64,000 nt of DNA from the NCBI GenBank assembly GCA_902495005.1, contig CABUVL010000003.1:1-64000 (forward strand), read 5' to 3'. Numbering within the stretch: position 1 is the first letter of the stretch; the number at the start of each line of letters is the position of its first letter. Source of the stretch: an uncultured Verrucomicrobiota bacterium. Its GTDB lineage: Bacteria; Verrucomicrobiota; Verrucomicrobiia; Opitutales; UBA9783. Made by a program: the position numbers and the translations under genes. Below the pieces are notes generated by a model, which was not told where the DNA came from, did not search any database, and saw only the letters and a list, made by a program, of their open reading frames with translations. Shown here piece by piece: positions 55,391-64,000 of the stretch.

Positions 55391-56818
55391 TTACAATGCA
55401 ATTCGGGAGGACGGTATTGTATTTTGTGCAAATTTTGGCACACAGTCCCACAGATGATATCGGTGGCTGCCTTTCAGGAAAAAATAATTGTAGCGCAGCT
55501 CTCGAATGAGTGGAAGTGCGGATTCTACGCCGCTGAATGTCTTAATTTGCCCAGCTGGCACTCCTCGTGCGAGTAAGCCTTCTTTGAATTCATTGGCAAA
55601 GTCTCCAATTAAAATAAAATAATCATTGTTGTTGTGTGAAATCACCTTGGCAACTTGTCGGTGATAACTCGCACTGTTTTTGCCCAATTCACACATCGAC
55701 CCCAATATGTAACAGCACGCGGTACCTTTGGGCCTTTCATTTTGAAAATGTTGCAGGCTGTCCACAAATGAGAGGGGATTGGCGTTGTAACAATCCACGA
55801 AATAATGTTGGCCATCGACGTGTTTCCATTCTCCGCGTTGATGGTAAGCCCTCCACGTGTTGAGCCTTTCTTGGATCAATTCTTGTGGAATGTCGCGTGT
55901 GATGGCAAAGTAAATGGCCATAACGAATGTGTAAGCGGACATACGGCCAATTTTAAATGGGATCACAAACGTGTACGTTTTCTCTTTATGTCGTATGCTC
56001 GTAAGCCATCCCGAGCTGTGCGCTTGAAGTTTGTAAAAAACCTCGTTAATGCAGTCATCCTTCAATTGGTGAGGACCGGTGCCTTCTTCGCGCATTGCGT
56101 GCACAAGGACGTTATTTGCGAAGTCGATTTTGTAATGGTCTAGCAGGCTGGCGGGCAAAAAAATATCACGTTTGGTAAATTTGAATAAGCTTGTTTTTTC
56201 GGCGACTAAATCGGTGAGGCTGTCGTTAAAATTGCCAATGTGAACTGGACCGACGTTGAGTAACAAACTGGCGTCGGGTTGAACGATGCGCGCCAAGTTT
56301 GACATCTCTTGCGCTTGGTTAATGCCCATTTCAATGACGGCATGTTTGTGTTGTTGCGGATCGATGCGTGTAAGTGAAAATGGAACGCCCAGGTGATTGT
56401 TAAAATTTTCAGGGGTCTTAAACGTGTGATCAAGTCCCAAGAGTTTTGCCAATAACTCTTTGAGCGTCGTTTTCCCGCAACTTCCCGTTACGGCAATGAT
56501 GTTTGTACTTAAGCTTTGACGGTAATGAAAGGCGATCTTCTGAAATGCCTGCAGCACGTTGGGCACGATGAGCTGAGGTAGCGAACAATCTTCTGCCGCG
56601 TGTTCAACAATGGCGGCACTTGCCCCCATTTGACTGGCTTGTTGAAGGTAACGATGCCCGTCATTGTGTTCGGTCTTTAAGGCCAAAAAACACTCATTCG
56701 CTTGAAGACTTCGCGTATCGAAACAAAAATTTTGAATGTCGTTCAATGGAGAGCGCGTCCATTGTCCTTGCGTCCACTGCTGCAATTGCAATGGGCAAAA
56801 TCGCTTATGCTTTTCCAT
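55391..56818 (-). CDS. murF: UDP-N-acetylmuramoyl-tripeptide--D-alanyl-D-alanine ligase
   Basis: A 475-residue Mur ligase that adds D-Ala-D-Ala to the muropeptide in the cytoplasm. ATP site AVTGSCGKTTLKELLAKLLG near 110, the catalytic Glu/His region VIEMGINQAQEM near 165, and YFVDCYNANPLSFVDSL near 333 typical of MurF. Last gene of the dcw segment here. Its start overlaps murE by 14 bases. Confidence 0.94.
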   Translation of the reverse strand: MEKHKRFCPLQLQQWTQGQWTRSPLNDIQNFCFDTRSLQANECFLALKTEHNDGHRYLQQASQMGASAAIVEHAAEDCSLPQLIVPNVLQAFQKIAFHYRQSLSTNIIAVTGSCGKTTLKELLAKLLGLDHTFKTPENFNNHLGVPFSLTRIDPQQHKHAVIEMGINQAQEMSNLARIVQPDASLLLNVGPVHIGNFNDSLTDLVAEKTSLFKFTKRDIFLPASLLDHYKIDFANNVLVHAMREEGTGPHQLKDDCINEVFYKLQAHSSGWLTSIRHKEKTYTFVIPFKIGRMSAYTFVMAIYFAITRDIPQELIQERLNTWRAYHQRGEWKHVDGQHYFVDCYNANPLSFVDSLQHFQNERPKGTACCYILGSMCELGKNSASYHRQVAKVISHNNNDYFILIGDFANEFKEGLLARGVPAGQIKTFSGVESALPLIRELRYNYFFLKGSHRYHLWDCVPKFAQNTIPSSRIAL

Positions 56819-58361
56819 GTTTTAATTGGCAACATGTTTCAATGACGGTACGATCGTCGAACGGGAATAACTGATGACTAATTTCTTGGTAACGTTCGTG
56901 GCCTTTGCCGGCAATGATGAGGCAATCGCCTTCTGCGCACTGTGAAAAAGCTTGAAAGATGGCTTCTGCCCGATCTGTGATGAAATGCACATGAGAGTTT
57001 GCAGCCATGCCTGCTTTCATGTCATTGAAAATTTGTTCTTGAGGCTCACAGCGGGGGTTGTCGCTGGTTGCCCAAGCGGCATCGGCGTATTTTTCGGCGA
57101 TTTGAACCATGACGGGCCTTTTACTGCGATCTCGATCGCCACCGCAACCGAAGACAAGATTTAATTTGCCTCGGGTGAGGGGACGTAAGGTCTGCAAAAC
57201 ACTTTTTAGGGCCTCTGGCTTGTGCGCGTAATCCACAAATACGTGAAAACCTTTTACGCCTGCAATCGGTTCGAGCCGGCCGGGAATTCCCCTAAAAGTT
57301 TTGAGACCTTCAATCGCTTTTGAAAGGTCGTAACCTTGGGCGTAACAAACAGATAACGCCGCCAAGCAATTGTACACGTTGAACAGGCCCAATAAAGGGG
57401 TTTTAACGGTCCAACGCCCTTGTGGGCAAACGAGGTCAAAGCTCGTTCCATTGAGTTCTATTTGAATATTCCTTGCTTGCAAGATCGCAGAAGACTGCGT
57501 GCCAAATGTGACAACTTTGAGCTGTTGAGGTAAGCTGCTTAGCAGCCTTTGTCCGTAGGGATCATCGCAATTTACAATGGCGTTTTTTAATCCCTCTTGA
57601 AAAAAGAAGGACTGCTTAGTTTTGAAGTAATTTTCCATGTCGCCGTGGAAATCGAGGTGTTCCAAACTTAGGTTTGTGAAAATGGCGGAATTGAACTTCA
57701 AGGCTGCGACACGTTTTTGTGCAATACCGTGGGAGGATACTTCCATGATGGCATTAGGCAATTGCGATTGAACCATTTCGCTCAAGTAAGATGAGGTGCT
57801 GAGCGCATCGGGGGTCGTTCGAGTGGCCGGCAGAATCCTGGCCCCTAAATCGTAATGAATGGTGCCCAATAAGCCGGTACGTTCTTCAAATCCGGAACTT
57901 AAAATGTGTTGCAGTAGGTACGAAGTGCTTGTCTTACCGCTGGTGCCCGTAATGCCAATGAGGTTTAACTTGCTGTCAGGCTGATTGTAGAATCGATTGG
58001 CAATTTGACTTAACGCTTGTTCCACGTCCTTCACTTGCACTTGAATAATGTGCCCCATGTGCGGGATGATACGTTCGCAAACAATGGCAATCGCACCGCG
58101 ATTAATGGCGCTTTCGGCGAATTCCAAGCCGTTGTAATGTTTACCCGGAATGGCAAAGAAGAGGGAGTCGGCTTGAACCATCTGACTGTGCACGGCGAGA
58201 TGCTTAATCAGTGGGTTTGTTTTGGGGCCACTGATTCTTACAATATCTAAATCCTTGAGCAAAGTTTTGAGTTGAATGGGCTGTGACATAAATTGTAAGA
58301 GGGGGAATGCGATGGCCGAGTGTGCGAGGTAAGCGTTGGAGAATGAGCAGATGTTAAACAT
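56805..58361 (-). CDS. murE: UDP-N-acetylmuramoyl-L-alanyl-D-glutamate--2,6-diaminopimelate ligase
   Basis: A 518-residue ligase (494 if started at the ATG at 58287-58289, which gives a more usual N terminus MSQPIQLKTLLKDL). ATP motif GITGTSGKTSTSYLL, carbamylated-Lys region, and the DNPR motif (ATSDNPRCEPQ near 440) that selects meso-diaminopimelate over lysine. The first 24 residues from 58361 are hydrophobic and unlike MurE, but that start sits 5 bases after ftsI, so the true start is open. Confidence 0.93.
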   Translation of the reverse strand: MFNICSFSNAYLAHSAIAFPLLQFMSQPIQLKTLLKDLDIVRISGPKTNPLIKHLAVHSQMVQADSLFFAIPGKHYNGLEFAESAINRGAIAIVCERIIPHMGHIIQVQVKDVEQALSQIANRFYNQPDSKLNLIGITGTSGKTSTSYLLQHILSSGFEERTGLLGTIHYDLGARILPATRTTPDALSTSSYLSEMVQSQLPNAIMEVSSHGIAQKRVAALKFNSAIFTNLSLEHLDFHGDMENYFKTKQSFFFQEGLKNAIVNCDDPYGQRLLSSLPQQLKVVTFGTQSSAILQARNIQIELNGTSFDLVCPQGRWTVKTPLLGLFNVYNCLAALSVCYAQGYDLSKAIEGLKTFRGIPGRLEPIAGVKGFHVFVDYAHKPEALKSVLQTLRPLTRGKLNLVFGCGGDRDRSKRPVMVQIAEKYADAAWATSDNPRCEPQEQIFNDMKAGMAANSHVHFITDRAEAIFQAFSQCAEGDCLIIAGKGHERYQEISHQLFPFDDRTVIETCCQLKHGKA

Positions 58362-58366
58362 ATTTT

Positions 58367-60064
58367 TTAGGAGAGTTGAGGTTGAGGAGGAATTCCCATG
58401 TAGGCGATAATCCCTTCGGCGATTTCTTTAAAAATGGGGGAAGCAATTTGCGAGCCGTAGGCAATCCCCTTGCTTTGTGGGCTGTCGACGACGATTGTGA
58501 CCTGAATGCGAGGCGACTTGCTTGGGAAAAATCCGGAAAATGATGAAATGTGTTGCGTGTGGGAGTATTGGCCATTGACAATTTTTTGTGAGGTCCCCGT
58601 CTTCCCGGCAACACTGTAACGAGGGATGTAAGCTTTGGAGCTAGAAGAGTGTGTGAGTAATTGTCGCATTTTTTGAGCCGTTTGTTTTTTGATGACTTGT
58701 CTTCGGATGATGGGGGCGAATGTTTTGATAATTTCCCCGTTCGCATCGTAAACGCGCCTGACTAACTGTGGGTACATGAGTTGTCCATCATTGGCAATGG
58801 CTCCCATTGCGTAGTGCATTTGTAGCAAGGAACAGGCCAAAGCGTGTCCAATCGGCAAGCGCGTGATGGTGAGGCCATCCCATTCCTTTGGAGATCTAAA
58901 AATGCCGCGAGTTTCTCCAGCCAAGCCCGAGCGTGTGCTCTCGCCAAAACCAAAGCGTTGCCCGTAGCGAAATAGGTTCTCAGCCCCCAACTTAAAGGCC
59001 ACTTGCACGGTTCCTTTATTGCTTGAATTTGTCAAAATGTCGGCGACGGACATGCGCTTATTAAACGGTTTCCAGTCTTTTGGGAGAGGCAGGCGCTTGC
59101 CTCTGTACTCGGCGTGTGTGAGCCCACAGTCAAAGCTGTCGCTTTCAGTGACGGAATTTGTATCGAGGGCGGCGCTTATCGTGATGGCCTTAAAGACGGA
59201 TCCGGGTTCATAGACATCGGAGGCCGCCTTGTTCTTTAAATTTTCTGTGGGATAGCGTCCGTAGTGATTGGGGTCGAATCCTGGGTAAATGACCAATGCC
59301 AAGATTTCTCCTGATTTTGGATTGCTGACCAAGCACTGTATCGATTGCGGATGATATTGTTGGTAAGCGTTCTCGAGCACGTTTGCCACGATGGACTGGA
59401 TTTTTGCGTCGAGTGAAATTTCGACGTTGTTACCTTCGGCTGCCGGAGTAGAGTGGGGACGAAATTGGGCCATTTCTTGAAACTTCCCGTTGATTTCAAT
59501 CGTGCTTGCTCCTGCTTGCCCGTTAAGATAAAAGTGCATCGAGCGTTCAATGCCACAGACCGGTTGGCCCTCGTGATTGACAAAGCCAACGATGTGACCC
59601 AAGGAGGGGGTGTCGATGTAAATGCGTTTTATTCTTTCATTGCCGTAAATGCCCTTTACTTTCAAGGCGCATATTTTTTCGTAGCTAGAGGCAGGCACAT
59701 CGCTTTTGATTTTTTTCCAACGGCAGGTGGGGGCGCAATTCCAGATTTCTTCCAATTTATTCAGAGGCACCTTAATCAGGGAAGCTAATTGAGGCAGCTG
59801 ATTGAGATCTTGCGCTTGCACTTGGGTTAAATCGACGCCTACTTCATACACTTGTTGATTGCTAACCAAGTATTGTCCGTTGCGGTCGAGAATTTTTCCG
59901 CGATGCGCTTGTAAGACCTGAGTCCGTTGCCGGGCTTTTTGGATGGTTTGTTTAAAATTATCGCGATGCTCGTAAAGGTACAAAACGCGGGCTGCAAGGG
60001 CACTGAACCCCATTGTAAATAGGCAGGGGAGCAACCAATAGCGTTTTGTCGTCAGTATGATCAT
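58367..60064 (-). CDS. ftsI: Peptidoglycan transpeptidase FtsI (PBP3)
   Basis: A 565-residue class B penicillin-binding protein for septal wall cross-linking. N-terminal membrane anchor (about 8-28), PBP dimerisation domain (RGKILDRNGQYLVSNQQ), then the transpeptidase: SVFK with the active Ser near 290, SSN near 342 and KTGTSQK near 494. Its first base is shared with the stop of ftsL (TAATG), as in other dcw clusters. Confidence 0.95.
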   Translation of the reverse strand: MIILTTKRYWLLPCLFTMGFSALAARVLYLYEHRDNFKQTIQKARQRTQVLQAHRGKILDRNGQYLVSNQQVYEVGVDLTQVQAQDLNQLPQLASLIKVPLNKLEEIWNCAPTCRWKKIKSDVPASSYEKICALKVKGIYGNERIKRIYIDTPSLGHIVGFVNHEGQPVCGIERSMHFYLNGQAGASTIEINGKFQEMAQFRPHSTPAAEGNNVEISLDAKIQSIVANVLENAYQQYHPQSIQCLVSNPKSGEILALVIYPGFDPNHYGRYPTENLKNKAASDVYEPGSVFKAITISAALDTNSVTESDSFDCGLTHAEYRGKRLPLPKDWKPFNKRMSVADILTNSSNKGTVQVAFKLGAENLFRYGQRFGFGESTRSGLAGETRGIFRSPKEWDGLTITRLPIGHALACSLLQMHYAMGAIANDGQLMYPQLVRRVYDANGEIIKTFAPIIRRQVIKKQTAQKMRQLLTHSSSSKAYIPRYSVAGKTGTSQKIVNGQYSHTQHISSFSGFFPSKSPRIQVTIVVDSPQSKGIAYGSQIASPIFKEIAEGIIAYMGIPPQPQLS

Positions 60065-60375
60065 TAATTATTTAAAGCCAAATGTGCGAAATGTTGTTTG
60101 CTTTGAGTGTTGGCCCAGATGGTTTGGGCGCGTGAGGGGGATTGCAGCTCTTGGCAGTAACGAGCCAGGTGCTGCGTGGATTGAATTCGAGCTAAACGTA
60201 AATCCGTTTGTTGAAGTTTTTGTTGAAGGAGGAAAAACGTTTTTTCAAGGCGTTTGCCGTAAGAGGCTTGTAAGTAAACTTGTTGGCGGACCCACAGCAG
60301 ACTAAATGCGCCTGCGATGATGAGTACGAATGCGAAGCTAAGTAAGCAGAAGTATTTCGATGAGAGCATATTCAT
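60064..60375 (-). CDS. ftsL: FtsL-like divisome protein
   Basis: A 103-residue bitopic protein with a membrane helix at about 10-28 (CLLSFAFVLIIAGAFSLLWV) and a periplasmic coiled coil (VYLQASYGKRLEKTFFLLQQ, then KLQQTDLRLARI). Sequence of FtsL is poorly conserved. The call rests on size, topology and its place between rsmH (4-base overlap) and ftsI (1-base overlap). Confidence 0.82.
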   Translation of the reverse strand: MNMLSSKYFCLLSFAFVLIIAGAFSLLWVRQQVYLQASYGKRLEKTFFLLQQKLQQTDLRLARIQSTQHLARYCQELQSPSRAQTIWANTQSKQHFAHLALNN

Positions 60376-61292
60376 GATATTTTTTGGATAATACGTAACT
60401 TGGCGGAACGTGACCTTGGATTCAGACGAACTTCTTCTGAATCGGCAATGATGGGCTTGCGTGTTGCCAATGTGGCGGTGATTTGTTTAAATTGTCGTGG
60501 TTCTGCGTCGAATTTATTGAGGCTCTTGCCGCATTTTTCGTTAAAGAATTGTTTAACGATGCGGTCTTCCAGAGAGTGGAAGGTAATGACGGCCAATTGA
60601 CCTTGCGGGTTGAGGCAGTTGAATGCCTTTACAAGCCCCCGTTTGAGGTGCTCGAGCTCTTGGTTGACGTAAATGCGAATTCCTTGAAAAACGCGGGTGG
60701 CGGGGTGAATGCCAGGCTTTTTAGACCGTGATAGGGTCGTGTGCTTCAGCAAAAAATCGGCGAAGGCTACTGTGTTTTCCCAAACAATTTCGTTGCGGTA
60801 GCTAAGGATGGCTTTAACAATGGACTTCCACTGTTTTTCCTCCCCGTAATCGCGAATGGCCACTGTGAGTTCTTCTTGGCTTGCGTTTTCTAAAAATGTT
60901 TTTGCCGATATGCCCACGTTGGGATTCATGCGCATGTCCAAGGGACCTGCGTTTCGAAAAGAGAATCCTCGTTCTGCTTGATCTAATTGGAAAGAAGAGA
61001 CGCCCAGGTCCATGAGAATTCCGTCAAAATTCATCTTGAGCTGATCGAGTTCCGAAAAATTGTAGGCGAAGAACTGAAACCTTTGTGGAAATTGTGCTTG
61101 CACGGCTTTTGCGCGTTGTGCGGCTTCAGGATCGATATCCAAGGCGACCACCTGTAAATGAGGATCTTGATTCAACAAAGCTGCGGTATGGCCCCCACCG
61201 CCGAAGGTCGCGTCTAATAAAATTCCATGGGTGTTGGCGAAATAACGTAGGATTGTGTCCTTCAGTACGGGGATGTGTTGCAACGTATTCAT
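60372..61292 (-). CDS. rsmH: 16S rRNA (cytosine(1402)-N4)-methyltransferase
   Basis: A 306-residue enzyme that methylates C1402 in the 16S rRNA decoding site. SAM motif LLDATFGGGGHTAALL near 28, the family strings ILMDLGVSSFQLDQAERGFSF near 92, and PATRVFQGIRIYVNQELE near 197, with FHSLEDRIVKQFF near 240. It follows mraZ by one base. Confidence 0.96.
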   Translation of the reverse strand: MNTLQHIPVLKDTILRYFANTHGILLDATFGGGGHTAALLNQDPHLQVVALDIDPEAAQRAKAVQAQFPQRFQFFAYNFSELDQLKMNFDGILMDLGVSSFQLDQAERGFSFRNAGPLDMRMNPNVGISAKTFLENASQEELTVAIRDYGEEKQWKSIVKAILSYRNEIVWENTVAFADFLLKHTTLSRSKKPGIHPATRVFQGIRIYVNQELEHLKRGLVKAFNCLNPQGQLAVITFHSLEDRIVKQFFNEKCGKSLNKFDAEPRQFKQITATLATRKPIIADSEEVRLNPRSRSAKLRIIQKIS

Positions 61293-61293
61293 C

Positions 61294-61749
61294 TTACAAT
61301 CCTAGCTCCTTGAGCAATTGGCTCATTTCGTTCTCATTTTCGTCCGCCGATTGGATGTACTTGTCGTAAGCTTCAGGTTCCCAAATGTTGAAGGTGGCGT
61401 AGCTGCCGACCAGTAGGGCGGTTTTGCTTAATCCCGCGTACTTGATCAATTTTTCGGATATTGTGATCCGGCCTTGTTTGTCGCAACCGAAGGTGTCTGC
61501 CTTGGAGAAGATCTTGGCCAAAAGTTTTTGGCCGCGCACGTCGCCGAGGCTGATGGCGGCTACTTTTTCTTCCAAGCGCTCTACCATTTTGGGCGGATAG
61601 ATGGTGATGCAGCCCAATGGGTTGGGTAAAGCGAGGTAAACTTCTTCTTGATCGCCTGAAAAGCGCCATTTGGAGGGAATGCACACGCGGTTCTTCACAT
61701 CCAATTGATGTGAAAATTCGCCTACGAATACATTCTTTCCGATGACCAT
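61294..61749 (-). CDS. mraZ: Transcriptional regulator MraZ
   Basis: A 151-residue protein with two tandem AbrB-like/MraZ domains: FVGEFSHQLDVKNRVCIPSKWR at the start and GCDKQGRITISEKLIKYAG near 95. MraZ represses its own dcw operon. I choose the ATG at 61747-61749. The upstream ATGs at 61791 and 61809 lie inside the MraZ operator and would add residues (MWGFVEESGLSSKR) absent from the family. First gene of mraZ-rsmH-ftsL-ftsI-murE-murF. Confidence 0.93.
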   Translation of the reverse strand: MVIGKNVFVGEFSHQLDVKNRVCIPSKWRFSGDQEEVYLALPNPLGCITIYPPKMVERLEEKVAAISLGDVRGQKLLAKIFSKADTFGCDKQGRITISEKLIKYAGLSKTALLVGSYATFNIWEPEAYDKYIQSADENENEMSQLLKELGL

Positions 61750-61763
61750 ACGCTTGCTGCTTA

Positions 61764-61800
61764 AACCACTTTCTTCCACAAAACCCCACATTGCCCCACA
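61764..61800 (-). promoter_or_regulatory. MraZ operator (10-bp spaced TGGGG boxes)
   Basis: On the minus strand TGGGG, TGGGG, TGGAA and TGGTT occur at exact 10-base steps (plus-strand coordinates 61794, 61784, 61774, 61764), just before the mraZ start codon. MraZ proteins bind direct TGGGN repeats with 5-base spacers. A TTGACT box overlaps the upstream end and could be the -35 element, so binding would block RNA polymerase. Confidence 0.85.
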
Positions 61801-61835
61801 AGTCAACAAAAATAAACCGTTAAAATTAAAATTGC

Positions 61836-62033
61836 GTGCCAGTTTTATTACATTTTTTATTGCCCTTCATAGGGCTCCGTCCTAAAATTCTCCCATGGAA
61901 TCAAAGCAAAAATCTCCCAGGGGGTGGTCTTATTGGTTTTGTGGGGCTTCTTGGATTTATTGGTGGACTTCTGGGGCTTCTTTTGGGTGGGTTTATTTGT
62001 GGACTTGTTGCTTGCGGGCTTGTTTTTTTATGA
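61836..62033 (+). CDS. Possible small glycine-rich membrane protein
   Basis: A 65-codon frame from GTG whose last 37 residues are almost only Gly, Leu, Phe, Ile, Val (GGLIGFVGLLGFIGGLLG and on), like a glycine-zipper membrane segment. The underlying DNA is a G/T-rich strand with two TGGGGCTTCTT copies, so the protein could be an accident of low complexity. It ends in an ATGA overlap with the frame that leads to the right-hand pseudopilin-like gene. Divergent from mraZ. Confidence 0.3.
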   Translation: MPVLLHFLLPFIGLRPKILPWNQSKNLPGGGLIGFVGLLGFIGGLLGLLLGGFICGLVACGLVFL

Positions 62034-62464
62034 AGGCGTGCTTTTTGGTTTGTTCGAGGATGTGCTGTCGTGTTCGTAGAACGTCCTTGCGTAAGTTATG
62101 TCAATCACTTGTGGCTTGGTTGATGGGCTTCGCTGGGTCGGCTTGGCGTAGCTTGTGCATGCGGATATCACGTGTTTTATCTCATCCAGGTATATTGTGG
62201 AGAGCTTGGCGTGTGTGGATAAGCGAATTAGAATTGAGACGATGGAAGCACGCGGATTTAAGGCAAAACGTGTGTGGTGGGGATACGTTGGGACGTACGA
62301 TGTTGAGAAGATTGTTGCCCTTTGACGAGCTCATGGGTGGAATTAAAAGTTGGCTAAGTGAAGTGACATTTTCAAGGATGAGAGTTGTTGAGAGAGCAAC
62401 GAGCTCGCCCGTTTGTTGCTTAACGCGTGAAAATTTTTACCTGGAACGAGGGTACTATAGACAA

Positions 62465-64000
62465 GTGAAGCAAGGACATTACGGACGACGTGAATGTGGA
62501 AACAGTTTTTTCACTTCCGTACTTTTCTTATTTGTACTCGCCAGCACCTTGAGGTTGTGCTGCAACACAACCTTGCACGAGGCAAAATTAAACAGCATTT
62601 TCATTCAAGAGACCCAAGGGCATTACTTAATGGAAAACGCGATGCACTTGGTGCGCGATTACGCTTATCAGCTCACGCAAAACCCGGAAATGCCCAACAT
62701 TTTTTTAGGTGTCGATGCGTATAAGCGTAAGGCCAATAGCGGCATCATTAACTTTAATACTTCGTTTTCAAAAGAGCAAATTGCGCCGTCAGATTTTTCC
62801 TTGCAGCCCAGTTCATGGGAGGTATTTGGAGGGCCCATTTTTTGGCAAGATAAGAAGAAGGATTCCAATGATGAGCGTTATTTGGCCGAAGTTTTCATGC
62901 TGTTGAACATGAAGCTTGCTTCTAACTTGATTCCAGATTGGACCATGCGTATGGCGCAGTTAATGGAAATCGAGCGTAATCCTCTGTGCGATTTCCAACT
63001 TTATTCGGAAGGGGACACCTCGTGGACACTAAGAAATAGTGCGAATAACTTGGAAGGGCCTATTCAAATCAATGGTAATTTTTACGGCCGTGGTAATAGC
63101 AGTTCTTTCCCGGAGTCGTATGAGGAGGGTAATGTTGTTGGTAAGATCAACCCAAATGTTAATTCAAATGCTGATTTTACGATTCCCTCAAAGTACCATT
63201 TACTAGATAATAGCAGTTTTTGGAAAACCTACCCAAGCTATCATTATCTAGATTCGGATTGTGATAAATTTTGCACATTGGGAAGGATTTGTCGGCCGTT
63301 AGGTGTTGATCCCGGTTCGTGTTCCACTTGGTGGTACCCCACTTGTCAGAATATAGAAAAAGGGACAGAAGAGCAAATTGTAGAAGTGTGTACGGGTTCA
63401 CATTCGATCTGTGAGATGGGTAATTGGAGCCAGGGTTTTTACCGTACTGGGACCTTAACTAATATAAAAAAAGCTTTTAGCAATGCACGGAATTTGAATG
63501 AAATGCAGATGACAGAAAGAATACGAATTGCTTTTTCACAAAGGTTTGCGGCTGGCCCATGCCTTAAAATTTGTATATACTTTAATACAATCGCTTCATC
63601 TGGCAATGCGACAACCCATTACCCTTATGGGACTTACTACGACGATCATTATCCTGCCTGTAACGATAATTTCCATTTAAAAACGTACTTAAATCTTGTA
63701 CTTCGTTCTGATCTTAACAATTTTATCGCAGGTTCTACCAGTACACCTAGTACGACGGATAACCTTATTTCAACGATTGATTTTTGGTGGGGTACACCTG
63801 ATACAAGTCCATTTTATTACATGGATGATGCTACTTCCCCCAACGCTGGTAATTTCAATGTAGAATCAAGTAGGCCAGCCTATTTGCGTATTACGAACAA
63901 CAAAATGTCGTTGACAAGGGCTAGTAATGCAAGCAAAGGAGGTTCAGGCAATGCTTTTACCATTTCTACAAGTTTCCCTTTTTTTAATGCTGTGACGACC
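62465..64000 (+). CDS. Pseudopilin-like (PilX/GspK-type N terminus) cysteine-rich protein, 3' end outside window
   Basis: From GTG at 62465 the frame begins with a short basic leader ending RRECG, then a hydrophobic stretch NSFFTSVLFLFVLAS, then an amphipathic helix (HEAKLNSIFIQETQGHYLME). This resembles minor pseudopilins such as PilX or GspK, which often lack Glu at +5. The remaining 470 residues are rich in Asn, Ser, Trp and Cys (CTLGRICRPLGVDPG, CSTWWYP) and not recognised. The same frame is open back to an ATG at 62030, but that stretch is Arg/Trp/Cys-rich and unlike a protein, so I prefer the GTG. It has no stop before the window end and so is incomplete. Confidence 0.6.
   Translation, partial: MKQGHYGRRECGNSFFTSVLFLFVLASTLRLCCNTTLHEAKLNSIFIQETQGHYLMENAMHLVRDYAYQLTQNPEMPNIFLGVDAYKRKANSGIINFNTSFSKEQIAPSDFSLQPSSWEVFGGPIFWQDKKKDSNDERYLAEVFMLLNMKLASNLIPDWTMRMAQLMEIERNPLCDFQLYSEGDTSWTLRNSANNLEGPIQINGNFYGRGNSSSFPESYEEGNVVGKINPNVNSNADFTIPSKYHLLDNSSFWKTYPSYHYLDSDCDKFCTLGRICRPLGVDPGSCSTWWYPTCQNIEKGTEEQIVEVCTGSHSICEMGNWSQGFYRTGTLTNIKKAFSNARNLNEMQMTERIRIAFSQRFAAGPCLKICIYFNTIASSGNATTHYPYGTYYDDHYPACNDNFHLKTYLNLVLRSDLNNFIAGSTSTPSTTDNLISTIDFWWGTPDTSPFYYMDDATSPNAGNFNVESSRPAYLRITNNKMSLTRASNASKGGSGNAFTISTSFPFFNAVTT

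Noticed and set aside
1..64000. Prophage, integrative element or insertion sequence
   Set aside because: No transposase, integrase, phage structural gene or terminal inverted repeats were found on either strand.

Overview
The window looks like a stretch of chromosome from a Gram-negative bacterium of the PVC group, most likely a host-associated member of Verrucomicrobiota (Opitutae/Puniceicoccales-like). The clues are a division and cell-wall cluster with MurE carrying the meso-DAP motif, LPS genes (waaA, an LptF/G permease), a prepilin ending in the H-X9-DG style common in Verrucomicrobia and Planctomycetes, non-flagellar type III secretion genes (sctY-sctV), and a CesT-type chaperone next to a glycogen-debranching-type GH13 enzyme, an arrangement known from Chlamydia. 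The taxonomic call is inference. No rRNA gene lies in the window to settle it.

Layout. 0-1.7 kb: an octamer repeat running in frame into a cysteine-rich secreted protein. 1.9-3.5 kb: an ABC permease and ATPase of the nitrate/sulfonate/taurine type, followed by rpmG, a gene of only 57 codons. 4-7.9 kb: rhomboid protease, Prc-type tail-specific protease and a SpoU methyltransferase. 8-9.6 kb: ketosynthase and acyl carrier protein. 9.7-11.7 kb: a lone OppF-like ATPase and a type IV prepilin with a heptamer repeat at its start. 12.1-15.4 kb: a hybrid histidine kinase whose start overlaps an NMT1-like binding protein. 15.5-17 kb: an acidic unknown protein, tRNA-Cys and a DUF2062 protein. 17.4-19.8 kb: sctY-sctV. 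20-25 kb: pgsA, an orphan CesT chaperone, a PfkB kinase, tmk, holB and waaA. 25.4-29.4 kb: tRNA-Arg, an rlmD-like methyltransferase and a broken GT8 gene. 29.8-37.1 kb: csp, a TolB-like propeller, LptF/G permease, dnaG, rpoD and an HD protein. 38-45.8 kb: tRNA-Pro, ruvC, a LysM lipoprotein, asd, an AddB-like nuclease, a VC0807-like membrane protein, an H-X9-DG prepilin and YmdB. 46-52 kb: degenerate 23-bp repeats, three tRNAs, a UvrA-like ATPase and an aromatic amino acid permease. 52.3-55.1 kb: CesT chaperone plus GH13 enzyme. 55.4-61.8 kb: murF-murE-ftsI-ftsL-rsmH-mraZ on the minus strand behind an MraZ operator. 62-64 kb: a pseudopilin-like gene running off the end.

How it fits together. 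Most of the window is ordinary housekeeping (replication, sigma factor, peptidoglycan, LPS, lipid and tRNA functions). The accessory layer is aimed at the cell surface and a host: T3SS export gate and chaperones dispersed among core genes, several prepilin-like or secreted cysteine-rich proteins, and short coding tandem repeats whose copy number would decide whether the downstream frame is read. Intergenic gaps are long and one glycosyltransferase gene is decayed, consistent with a genome in a host-restricted lifestyle.
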